Below, in pieces: positions 26,224 to 32,995 of a DNA stretch of 32,995 bases. The DNA lies in assembly GCA_016213335.1 (NCBI GenBank), contig JACRAQ010000002.1, forward strand, positions 1-32,995, written 5' to 3'. How positions within the stretch are numbered: position 1 is the stretch's first letter; each line of letters opens with the position of its first letter. The notes below the pieces were generated by a model. It saw only the letters and a program-made list of their open reading frames with translations, was not told the origin of the DNA and made no database searches. This stretch comes from Nitrosomonadales bacterium (GTDB taxonomy: Bacteria > Pseudomonadota > Gammaproteobacteria > Burkholderiales > Gallionellaceae). The translations under genes were made by a program, and so were the position numbers.

Positions 26224-27243
26224 ATGAGCAGATTTGAGATCCTGCGTGACCTGTTGTCACGCGGGAAATATTTCAAGCTGGTATGTGGCGCCGGCAATGA
26301 AAATGTCGAAGAGGTCAAGCGCTTGGCCTTGGTCTATACCTTGGCAGGCGCCAATGGGTTCGATGTCTCAGCAACACCAAAAGTCGTGGATGCATGCGTG
26401 AAAGGTATAGACTTGGCTTACCGTCACGCCGAAAAACTGGGGGGAGAGATACCCATTCGTCCATTCATTACGGTAAGCGTGGGGATGCCGGGAGACCATC
26501 ACGTCCGAAAGGCTTTCATCATCGACGATTGCGTCGATTGCGGCAAGTGCATTCCCGTATGCCCCACCGACGCGATTCCCAAGGACTACAACATCATTCG
26601 CGAGAAATGCATCGGTTGCGGAAACTGCGAGGCCGTTTGTCCGCCCAAGGTGGCTGCCGTGCGTTACGAACACAACGATAAGGCATTAAGCGAAATTCTG
26701 CCGCTCTGCCTGAAGACAGGTGCGGAAAATATTGAATTGCACGCCGCCGTACCGGGTGACGACAAGATACTGGAAGAATGGAAGATGGTGAGCGACGCCC
26801 AACCGGACAACTTTATCTCAATGTGCCTGGACCGACATCACCTTTCGAATATGCATCTGATCGAGCGTATTCGCGCTGCCCGGGAAATTGCGGGGGAACG
26901 TACCATGATCCAGGCCGATGGTGTGCCTATGAGTGGCGGCGCCGATGATTTCAATACGACCCTACAGGCTATCGCTATTGCTGATGTAATTCAGAAAAAC
27001 TTAAAAGCAAAGGATAAGACTTTCCAGAATATGCCCATACTCCTTTCTGGTGGCACCAACGGTAGGACTGCCGAGATGGCAAGGATGTGTGATACACCCT
27101 ACCAAGGGGTTTCGATCGGCACTCATGCGCGCAAAATCATCAAAACCTGGATCAGCGAGGCAAATTTCGAAAATGACCTGAACGCAATTCGTGCGGCAGT
27201 GGAGCCCGCCGCCGATCTTGTAAAACGAAGTGTAGTCCAGTGA
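26224..27243 (+). CDS. LdpA-like protein with two [4Fe-4S] motifs in a TIM-barrel-like scaffold
   Basis: A 339-residue protein. Two complete ferredoxin motifs are present: C103, C106, C109, C113 (CVDCGKCIPVCP) and C129, C132, C135, C139 (CIGCGNCEAVCP). They are inserted between segments that look like parts of a TIM barrel (LAGANGFDVSA before; MIQADGVPMSGG and ILLSGGTNGRT after). The arrangement resembles the cyanobacterial iron-sulfur protein LdpA, whose enzymatic activity is unknown. I chose the ATG at 26224, with GGAG eight bases upstream, over the GTG at 26215. The stop overlaps the HAD gene start as GTGA. A redox or dehydration step on a sugar-acid precursor is a reasonable guess but unproven. 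Confidence 0.82.
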   Translation: MSRFEILRDLLSRGKYFKLVCGAGNENVEEVKRLALVYTLAGANGFDVSATPKVVDACVKGIDLAYRHAEKLGGEIPIRPFITVSVGMPGDHHVRKAFIIDDCVDCGKCIPVCPTDAIPKDYNIIREKCIGCGNCEAVCPPKVAAVRYEHNDKALSEILPLCLKTGAENIELHAAVPGDDKILEEWKMVSDAQPDNFISMCLDRHHLSNMHLIERIRAAREIAGERTMIQADGVPMSGGADDFNTTLQAIAIADVIQKNLKAKDKTFQNMPILLSGGTNGRTAEMARMCDTPYQGVSIGTHARKIIKTWISEANFENDLNAIRAAVEPAADLVKRSVVQ

Positions 27244-28010
27244 CAGCGCTGTACGCGAATGGGGTAATGCTACTGGATAGCCCCGAGATGGTGCTGCTGG
27301 ACAAAGACGGTACCATCATCGACATTCATCACTACTGGACTTCGATGATCCGTCTGCGCGCCCGACTGGTCGTCGAACAGTGCTTCAGGGGGCGAACTGA
27401 CGCAATTGATGTGGAACACAATTTAATTGACGCGATGGGCGTGGACATTTCCAGTGGGAGAATGAAACCTGAGGGTCCGGTAGGCGTTAAGCCTCGCCCG
27501 TTCATTGTCGGTGTAACTGCCGCCACAGTGCGTGAATCAGGCGTGGATATGGATGATGCGCGCATGGAGGCCATCTTCGCGGAGATCGACCGGAGGACTG
27601 CAGCAGATTTGCTCCCTCTGCTCAGGCTCTTGCCCGGAGTGAAGGATCTTCTAGACGCGTTGCGTGCACGCGCGATTGCGGCTGCCGTCGTCTCAACCGA
27701 TATCACCAGCCGCGCCACTTCGGCCATGCAAGCCTTGGGCATCGCACATTACTTCAGCGCCATTATTGGCGGTGATGCGGTAGCGCATACCAAGCCCGCC
27801 CCCGATCTAGCTCATACCGCTCTGGCTTCTAGTAGTTGCAGCCCATCCCGTGCGGCGGTGATCGGCGATCACCCGGTAGATATTCAAATGGGGCACAACG
27901 CCAGATGCGCCGCCAATATAGCGGTTCTGACCGGCTTGTCGGATGCGGATGCCTTTAGCGGTCTGGGATGCACACTGGTTGATAATCTGACGTACGTTAC
28001 AGTGAGGTGA
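27240..28010 (+). CDS. HAD-superfamily phosphatase
   Basis: A 256-residue protein with all four HAD motifs: LLDKDGTIID (nucleophile D21 and acid D23), VVSTD (motif II, 151-154), K185 in HTKPAPD, and IGDHPVDIQMG (D210, D214). A helical cap lies between motifs I and II. It starts with a GTG that overlaps the preceding stop. In Kdo and sialic-acid pathways a phosphatase of this superfamily removes phosphate from the ulosonate before CMP activation, and the downstream KdsB makes such a role likely here. It is not a KdsC of the short, cap-less kind, so the substrate may differ from Kdo-8-phosphate. Confidence 0.87.
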   Translation: MTALYANGVMLLDSPEMVLLDKDGTIIDIHHYWTSMIRLRARLVVEQCFRGRTDAIDVEHNLIDAMGVDISSGRMKPEGPVGVKPRPFIVGVTAATVRESGVDMDDARMEAIFAEIDRRTAADLLPLLRLLPGVKDLLDALRARAIAAAVVSTDITSRATSAMQALGIAHYFSAIIGGDAVAHTKPAPDLAHTALASSSCSPSRAAVIGDHPVDIQMGHNARCAANIAVLTGLSDADAFSGLGCTLVDNLTYVTVR

Positions 28011-28014
28011 TGAG

Positions 28015-28800
28015 ATGCTGATTCGATCGCCTATGCGCGAAAAGTTGTCTCGTGGCGAACCTGTCATCGGGACTTGGAATACATTGGCGTCTCCCTTAGT
28101 CACCGAGGTCATGGCGCAAGCAGGATTTGATTTTCAGATCATCGACCTTGAGCACGGGCCGTTTGTCCTGGATCAGGTGCATCTACACGTTTCTGCCTGC
28201 GAGAACGGATCGAACTGCTCCCCCTTGGTGCGCATCCCGGCAAACGAGTCGTGGATGGCCCTTCAGGCACTGGATCAGGGCGCGCATGGCGTGGTCGTCC
28301 CGAATATTCAGGATGCTCAAGCGGCACTCAAGCTTGCTCAAGCGATCAAGTACCACCCAAACGGCATGCGAGGATTTACCCCCTTTCCCAAGGCAGGGGG
28401 ATTTTCGAACCAGCGCACGGCGGAGTATGTGCGCACGGCCAACCGGGAAACATTAGGGATCGCAATCATTGAATCACTTACAGGCTTGAACAATGTAGAA
28501 GAGATCGCCACCCAAGAGGGGATCGACGTGGTCTACTTCGGCGCTTACGATCTTTCTCAAGCCTTGGGGCACCCGGGGGAACCCCGTCATCCAGATGTTG
28601 TAGTCGCCATCCAGCAAGGCGCAGAACGGGTTCAAATGCTTGGAAAGTGCGCGGGCGGATTCGTGCCCCAATCCAAAGACGACGTCAAATGGCTACTCGA
28701 CTTGGGTATGCGATTCATCACTTACGAAGTAGACAGCTCCATCCTGTTTCGTCATATACGTGACTTGCGCGATTGGTTCACGACGGAGACCGCCAAATGA
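28015..28800 (+). CDS. HpcH/HpaI-family class II pyruvate aldolase
   Basis: A 261-residue protein of the 2-keto-3-deoxy acid aldolase family. Equivalents of the HpaI catalytic residues are present: H47 in DLEHGP, R73 in LVRIP, E153 in IIES and D179 in AYDLS. The glycine-rich GAHGVVVPN block (89-97) is also typical. These enzymes join pyruvate and an aldehyde to make 4-hydroxy-2-oxo (3-deoxy) acids, which is the carbon skeleton of ulosonic acids. The ATG at 28015 follows GAGGTGA. Its stop overlaps the kdsB start as ATGA. It could replace the PEP-dependent synthases normally used to make a CMP-activated sugar acid. Confidence 0.9.
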   Translation: MLIRSPMREKLSRGEPVIGTWNTLASPLVTEVMAQAGFDFQIIDLEHGPFVLDQVHLHVSACENGSNCSPLVRIPANESWMALQALDQGAHGVVVPNIQDAQAALKLAQAIKYHPNGMRGFTPFPKAGGFSNQRTAEYVRTANRETLGIAIIESLTGLNNVEEIATQEGIDVVYFGAYDLSQALGHPGEPRHPDVVVAIQQGAERVQMLGKCAGGFVPQSKDDVKWLLDLGMRFITYEVDSSILFRHIRDLRDWFTTETAK

Positions 28801-29555
28801 TCGCCAAGAAACCAAAAACCGTTGCGCTGATTCCGGCGCGCTTGCAATCTTCCCGTCTACCCCGCAAGGCCTTGGCAGATATCCACGGCATGCCCATGAT
28901 CGTGCATGTCTACAAACGCTGCCTCCTTGCGAAGCACCTCGATGCAGTCTATGTTGCGACTGACAGCGAGGAAATCCGTAGTGCGGTGGAAAACTATGGT
29001 GGCCGTGTTGTCATGACTTCGACTGCTCATGAAACCGGCACAGACCGTATTGCCGAGGCCTCTGGGCAATTGGAGGCTGAAATTGTGGTTAATGTTCAGG
29101 GCGATGAGGCGCTGGTGAATCCAGAATACATTGATCGGGTGGTAGAGGCTCTCTACCACGATTCATCGATAGATGTCGCCATCCTCGTCAACCCATTCGG
29201 TAAACGTCATTCACTTTCGGATATCAAGACTGTGCTGAACGAGCATGATGATGTAATGTATTTTTCCCGTGCCGACATTCCGTCAGATGCACGCACTCCT
29301 AACCCGCCTATGCTCAAGGCTTATCATATTGTGCCGTTCCGAAAAGAATTCCTGTTGCAATATACAGCATGGAACAAGGGGGTTCTGGAGCGCATCGAGT
29401 ACAACGAGTATCTGCGTATCCTGGAAAAAGGGCATCGCATTCGTGCGGTACGCGTTGAAAGTGATGCCCTCAGCGTGGATACGCCTGAAGATCTCGAATT
29501 TGTGCGCGAGAAAATGTTGACGGATTCGTACTACCCTAAGTATCGGTTGACTTGA
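28797..29555 (+). CDS. kdsB: 3-deoxy-manno-octulosonate cytidylyltransferase (CMP-Kdo synthetase) or paralogue
   Basis: A 252-residue protein, the usual KdsB length. VALIPARLQSSRLPRKALADI (9-29) is the CTP-binding loop, HETGTDRIAEA (78-88) and VNVQGDEALV (99-108, metal-binding D103) are KdsB signatures, and SVDTPEDLEFVRE closes the fold. It transfers CMP from CTP to Kdo or a close relative. I use the ATG at 28797 overlapping the aldolase stop; the open frame extends eight codons upstream. It is probably not the housekeeping kdsB, since it is co-transcribed with the aldolase genes. It may accept an 8-amino or other modified ulosonate, as the Shewanella enzyme does. Confidence 0.92.
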   Translation: MIAKKPKTVALIPARLQSSRLPRKALADIHGMPMIVHVYKRCLLAKHLDAVYVATDSEEIRSAVENYGGRVVMTSTAHETGTDRIAEASGQLEAEIVVNVQGDEALVNPEYIDRVVEALYHDSSIDVAILVNPFGKRHSLSDIKTVLNEHDDVMYFSRADIPSDARTPNPPMLKAYHIVPFRKEFLLQYTAWNKGVLERIEYNEYLRILEKGHRIRAVRVESDALSVDTPEDLEFVREKMLTDSYYPKYRLT

Positions 29556-29646
29556 TCAATGTGCATTAAAAATGAAGCTCGTCGCAGGGTTTTCCAGGTA
29601 TGGCTGCCGGTATTGCCAGATATGACTGGCTTGCGGAAATTTGTCC

Positions 29647-31470
29647 ATGAAGATTAGCATCGCCACGCCTGGATGCGTGGGCAAGCTGGAAGCAAAAGAA
29701 TGCGGCTGGATTTATGCGGACGATGATCTGGGAACATTCCGCCTGATACGCGAAATTTTGGGGAATCCCGGCCTCATGGTATCTGCCGAGGTTTTTCAGC
29801 AAACTGCTTTAGACCTCCAGGCCCCGTTTGTTTGCTGGGTGGACGAGTGCATGAGCGCAACGCCACGCAGCTACTGGCTGGCAACCCCATTGAGCAAGAA
29901 CCCTTTCGAGAGCAACCTGTTTCTGCATCTGGTCTGGATGGTGGTGATAGATCGGGCCATCCAACAGGAGAAGAACGGGATTGTCGTGGTAACGGAGTCG
30001 CATGGACTGGCCTTGGCATTGGCAGAGTTGTGCCGCATCCGTGGCTGGGAATGCAAACGCTACGGCAAAACCAGCAGCCTTTTCCGGCACGGGCGCCGCA
30101 ATTTTATTGCCCTCGCAAAATGGCTCGGCAAGCTGCTGCTCCTGGGTTATAGGGCAATTGTGGCAAGGGGCCTGTTCACGGACAAATTCGTGACTGCCCA
30201 GCTTTCCAGTACAGAACTCCTGCTCGAAACCTATATTCACGATGGGGATATGGGTGAAAACGGGAACTGCAAGGATCGGTATTTTCCCGGACTGATGGCG
30301 TATTACCGCGCTCAGGGTGTCAAAGCCGGTTATTTTCCGCTGCTTCACCGCATCCCATTCCTGCGCCTTAGGAAAACCTATGCCGCCATGAAACGGAGCG
30401 AAATTCCCTTTGTGCCTTTCGAGGCATTTATTACTTTTCGGGATATCGCCCTGGCAGCCTGGACGAGCATGCGGCACGGGCTGTCATCCCACCTGCCAAC
30501 CCTTCCGGCCTTTCAGGGCATGCCGGCAAGTGCGCTGGTTCGGACGGAACGTTTCACTACCGGGCTGCGCAGCGTCATGCCTCTTGTTCATGCGAGCGCT
30601 CCGCGCCGCATGGCCGGGGCGGGAATACAACCGAAATGGTTTATTGACTGGTTCGAGAACCAGACTCTGGATAAGGGTATCGTGTTGGGGCTCAAGGAAG
30701 CCTTGCCGGATTGCCGCATAATTGCGGTGAGGCAATATGCGCCTTTGAGCAATTTCCTCTCGCAGCTTTCTACATCGGGAGAGGTCAAGGCTGGCGTTGC
30801 CCCCACCGAGAACTGGGTATGCGGGGAAGCGCTCAAGCCAATGCTTTCGCGCTTTGATGCAGTGGGCAGGTATTCTGCCGTGCCCGCGCTCCGCTATGCC
30901 TATCTTCACCAGGCATCTCCCACCATTGAGTTGGGCAATACGTTGCTGGTGCTGCTGACACATTCGGCAGAAGAGTCGCTGGGTATCCTGGGTTGTGTTG
31001 CACCACTTTGCCTAGAAGAAGGAACGGATGCCTCCCGTTTTGTTGTGAAAACTCACCCGGATATGAACCTCGAACTGTTCCGGCAAAAGGCGGAGCGGCG
31101 CTTCCCTGATCTGGAAACTAATATCGTAGAGTGGACAGATCGCAAATTGAGCGAGCTTCTGCCCACTGCAAAAATAGTCGTGACATCCGGCTCCAGCGCG
31201 GCATTGGAAGCCATTTGCCGGGGAATTCCCGTTGTGCTGATCGGACGGCAGGCGGGGCTGAATTTCAACCCACTGTGTGAAGCTGATCCGAAAATATGGC
31301 TCATTGTTTACACTTCAGAAGATTTGAGAGAGGCCATTGCCCAACGATTTTGCGAAGAACAGTTGCCGGGTACAGAGCGGCTCGCCATCGCAGAAAGCAC
31401 GAGAAAAGCTTTTTTCATGGAAACTGGGAGCAATAAGATGCACCGTTTTTTGCCAATGGAACAAAGGTAA
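29647..31470 (+). CDS. LIC13510-like surface carbohydrate biosynthesis protein, probable transferase
   Basis: A 607-residue cytoplasmic protein. I place it tentatively with the LIC13510-type family of putative surface carbohydrate proteins described in Leptospira. The C-terminal third looks like a GT-B sugar-nucleotide half: ILGCVAPLC, FVVKTHPDM, WTDRKLSELLPTAKIVVTSGSSAALEAICRGIPVVLIG. The N-terminal two thirds are not recognisable beyond a hydrophobic stretch near residue 160. The start is the ATG at 29647, with GGAAA upstream as a weak ribosome-binding site. It lies downstream of kdsB, so it may use the CMP-ulosonate made by that operon, which is an inference from position. Confidence 0.65.
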   Translation: MKISIATPGCVGKLEAKECGWIYADDDLGTFRLIREILGNPGLMVSAEVFQQTALDLQAPFVCWVDECMSATPRSYWLATPLSKNPFESNLFLHLVWMVVIDRAIQQEKNGIVVVTESHGLALALAELCRIRGWECKRYGKTSSLFRHGRRNFIALAKWLGKLLLLGYRAIVARGLFTDKFVTAQLSSTELLLETYIHDGDMGENGNCKDRYFPGLMAYYRAQGVKAGYFPLLHRIPFLRLRKTYAAMKRSEIPFVPFEAFITFRDIALAAWTSMRHGLSSHLPTLPAFQGMPASALVRTERFTTGLRSVMPLVHASAPRRMAGAGIQPKWFIDWFENQTLDKGIVLGLKEALPDCRIIAVRQYAPLSNFLSQLSTSGEVKAGVAPTENWVCGEALKPMLSRFDAVGRYSAVPALRYAYLHQASPTIELGNTLLVLLTHSAEESLGILGCVAPLCLEEGTDASRFVVKTHPDMNLELFRQKAERRFPDLETNIVEWTDRKLSELLPTAKIVVTSGSSAALEAICRGIPVVLIGRQAGLNFNPLCEADPKIWLIVYTSEDLREAIAQRFCEEQLPGTERLAIAESTRKAFFMETGSNKMHRFLPMEQR

Positions 31471-31491
31471 GGGATTGTAGATAGCAAGATA

Positions 31492-32235
31492 ATGAAACGT
31501 TTTTATCAAACTGAATGGCAGGGCATCCAATTTACAGGCTTGACTACGCTTTCCGAAACCAGGCTGGCGGGTGCGGAGTTCTACAACGCTTTCTACCGTG
31601 AATTCTTCCGGCGCTATGCTAACTATGATGACCTTGATGCATCGTGGTTGCTGAATAAGAAGGAAGTGGCCGATTGGATTGCGGCCCAGTTGAAGACAAG
31701 TGCGCGAGTTCTCTCAGTCGGTTGCGGCCTTGGTTACATGGAAAGTTACTTGCACCGTAATCACGGTGCCGAATTGGAACTGCATGTGTCGGATTATGCC
31801 TCTGATGCCCTGAAATGGCTGCGTCAAGTACTCCCGGAAGATCGCATACACTTGGTTGACAATCCTGTAGATGATGAATTATACGACTTCATCTATCTAT
31901 CGGCCGTTGATTATGCCGTACCGACAAACGATATGATTGACCTGCTGGCTCAGCAAAGGTGCCGTCTTGCGCCTTCAGGTACCTGCTTGATTATTTCAGC
32001 TTCGTACCTCAATGAGGGCATGCCTATGTCAGTGCGGATCAAAGCCGTGGTCAAGCATGCCATAAAAGCATTATTGAGCTCCGCTGGTTTTTATCATCGA
32101 GGGCAATTCTGGGGTTGGATGCGCACCCGTTCTGAATATCGCGATCTAATGCTGGGAGCGGGGTATTCACAAGTCGAAGATGGGTTTATTGAAACACCTA
32201 ACCAGCGGACTTATTTTATTAGGGGTAGTGTATAG
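31492..32235 (+). CDS. Class I SAM-dependent methyltransferase
   Basis: A 247-residue protein. ARVLSVGCGLGYMESYL (71-87) is the SAM-binding motif I, with the acidic residue of motif II in LHVSDYASDALKWL and a YDFIYLSAVDY motif IV region. CLIISASYLNEG follows as the fifth strand. It would methylate a sugar or precursor in the cytoplasm. Twenty-one bases separate it from the LIC13510-like gene, so they are probably co-transcribed. O- or N-methylation cannot be told apart from the sequence. Confidence 0.85.
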   Translation: MKRFYQTEWQGIQFTGLTTLSETRLAGAEFYNAFYREFFRRYANYDDLDASWLLNKKEVADWIAAQLKTSARVLSVGCGLGYMESYLHRNHGAELELHVSDYASDALKWLRQVLPEDRIHLVDNPVDDELYDFIYLSAVDYAVPTNDMIDLLAQQRCRLAPSGTCLIISASYLNEGMPMSVRIKAVVKHAIKALLSSAGFYHRGQFWGWMRTRSEYRDLMLGAGYSQVEDGFIETPNQRTYFIRGSV

Positions 32236-32272
32236 CTCAGATGTTTCATATTTGACGACGTGATTGTTCCCA

Positions 32273-32995
32273 ATGCCTCTTTTAAACTTTATCTCCAAAC
32301 TGGCTAAGTTGTTGCGTGCCTCAGTCTTACCCTATCAATTTGGGTTTGTGCAATGTCATTCATATCTTAGTGATGAGCAATTGGATCAGATCAGGATCCT
32401 GCTGGAGTCCAACGATGATATTGAGAAACAGCGCACTTTATTAGAGTTTGAAGAAAGGTTTGCCGGGTTAGTGGGGGCTGGCTCTGCTTGCAGTTTTGCT
32501 TCCGGCCGGATGGCGTTTTATGCGTTTATGAAAGCGCTTGGCATAGGCAAGGGGGATGAAGTTATCCTGACGGCATTCACTTGTTCTGTTATGCCTAATG
32601 CGGTTATGAAGCTGGGAGCTCGACCGATATATGCTGATATGGACAGAAATACATTCGGGTCAAGTTCGAGCGCGATTCAAAATGCCATAACCAGCAGAAC
32701 AAGACTAATTGTTGCGCAACATTCCTTCGGCATCCCATGCGATATAGATCTGATTGTTAACTTGGCCAAGGAAAGAGGTATTTTTGTTGTTGAAGATTGC
32801 GCTATTACTCTTGATTCTTCGTTAAAGGGAATCAAGGTCGGAAATTGGGGAGATGCAGCCATATTTTCCACCGATCATAGCAAGCCGCTAAATACTGTAA
32901 TCGGCGGAATGTTATATACGCAAAATCCTGAGATTCATGAAAGGGTCAAACGTTTGGCAAAAATATCCCCACAACTATCTTATGAACATCAACAA
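32273..32995 (+). CDS. DegT/DnrJ/EryC1-family aminotransferase, truncated by window edge
   Basis: The first 241 residues are in the window and the frame is open to the last base. SACSFASGRMAFYAFMKALG (71-90), TAFTCSVMPNAVMKLGARPI, HSFGIPCDID, VVEDCAIT (172-179) and the PLP lysine K204 in IFSTDHSKPLNT are family features. The SGRMA in place of the more common SGT-AL resembles the subgroup that acts on sugar or phospho-sugar ketones. It begins at the ATG at 32273. The gene is visibly more AT-rich than those at the left of the window. A role in making an amino sugar for the same surface glycan is likely. Confidence 0.85.
   Translation, partial: MPLLNFISKLAKLLRASVLPYQFGFVQCHSYLSDEQLDQIRILLESNDDIEKQRTLLEFEERFAGLVGAGSACSFASGRMAFYAFMKALGIGKGDEVILTAFTCSVMPNAVMKLGARPIYADMDRNTFGSSSSAIQNAITSRTRLIVAQHSFGIPCDIDLIVNLAKERGIFVVEDCAITLDSSLKGIKVGNWGDAAIFSTDHSKPLNTVIGGMLYTQNPEIHERVKRLAKISPQLSYEHQQ

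Noticed and set aside
27770-27790. GCGGTAGCG, similar to the ops/RfaH pause element of JUMPstart sequences
   Set aside because: It is inside the HAD phosphatase coding frame rather than in an upstream leader, and the rest of the JUMPstart pattern is absent.
29559-29657. 32-codon frame starting three bases after the kdsB stop
   Set aside because: No ribosome-binding site, no similarity that I recognise, and it runs past the start of the next gene. Could be real but not supportable.
1-32995. CRISPR arrays, complete insertion sequences, rRNA
   Set aside because: No regularly spaced repeats, transposase genes or rRNA-like sequence were seen anywhere in the window.

Overview
The window is most of a surface-polysaccharide (O-antigen or capsule type) biosynthesis region from a Gram-negative proteobacterium. 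The protein style, the mannose/fucose gene order, the EPS-type MarR regulator and the dispersed palindromic repeats fit a betaproteobacterium, perhaps a Nitrosomonadales/Gallionellaceae-like environmental lineage. This placement is inferred from gene style only; there is no rRNA or marker gene in the window.

Layout. (1) 1-1610, minus strand: the start of a phosphomannomutase gene and manC, which together supply GDP-mannose. (2) 1735-4358, plus strand: gmd and fcl convert GDP-mannose to GDP-L-fucose. A phage-type ORF6N DNA-binding gene is wedged between them. (3) 4440-4793: a MarR-like EPS-associated regulator. (4) 4830-9645: kdnB, kdnA, a family 2 glycosyltransferase, a NeuB-type synthase and an SpsF-type cytidylyltransferase gene broken by one TAG codon. 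This is an ulosonic-acid module. (5) 9649-17990: a tightly packed run of an acyltransferase, an aminopeptidase-like DUF4910 protein, a GNAT/FemAB-like protein, a 17-codon micro-ORF, a radical SAM/SPASM protein, a second larger radical SAM protein and a LIC12162-type transferase. (6) 18224-19723: a Wzx-type flippase. (7) 19790-24386: an interruption with no obvious polysaccharide role, made of an AAA/DUF4143 ATPase with its own promoter and terminator, a repeat-rich spacer and a large FAD/Fe-S D-2-hydroxyacid dehydrogenase. (8) 24412-29555: a remnant of a hydroxyacid dehydrogenase, then a coupled operon of an HMGL-type aldolase, an LdpA-like di-[4Fe-4S] protein, a HAD phosphatase, an HpcH/HpaI pyruvate aldolase and KdsB. 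(9) 29647-32995: a LIC13510-like surface carbohydrate protein, a methyltransferase and a truncated DegT-family aminotransferase.

How the genes may work together. The cell seems to make GDP-fucose plus at least one CMP-activated 3-deoxy-ulosonic acid. Two different ulosonate modules are present. One uses a PEP-dependent NeuB-type synthase with KdnB/KdnA oxidation and amination. The other has no PEP-dependent synthase and instead carries two pyruvate-aldolase-type enzymes, a phosphatase and a KdsB-like CMP transferase. The second module, with its unexplained iron-sulfur protein, is the best candidate for an undescribed pathway. Because the SpsF gene of the first module is broken, KdsB of the second module may now activate both sugars. 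The radical SAM pair, acyltransferase, DUF4910 protein and GNAT protein probably decorate the sugar. Wzx exports lipid-linked units. No Wzy polymerase, Wzz or initiating transferase was recognised here, so the locus probably extends beyond the window or is completed elsewhere.

Expression. Many genes overlap by the four bases ATGA, GTGA or TTGA, which points to long co-translated operons. Several starts are GTG or TTG.
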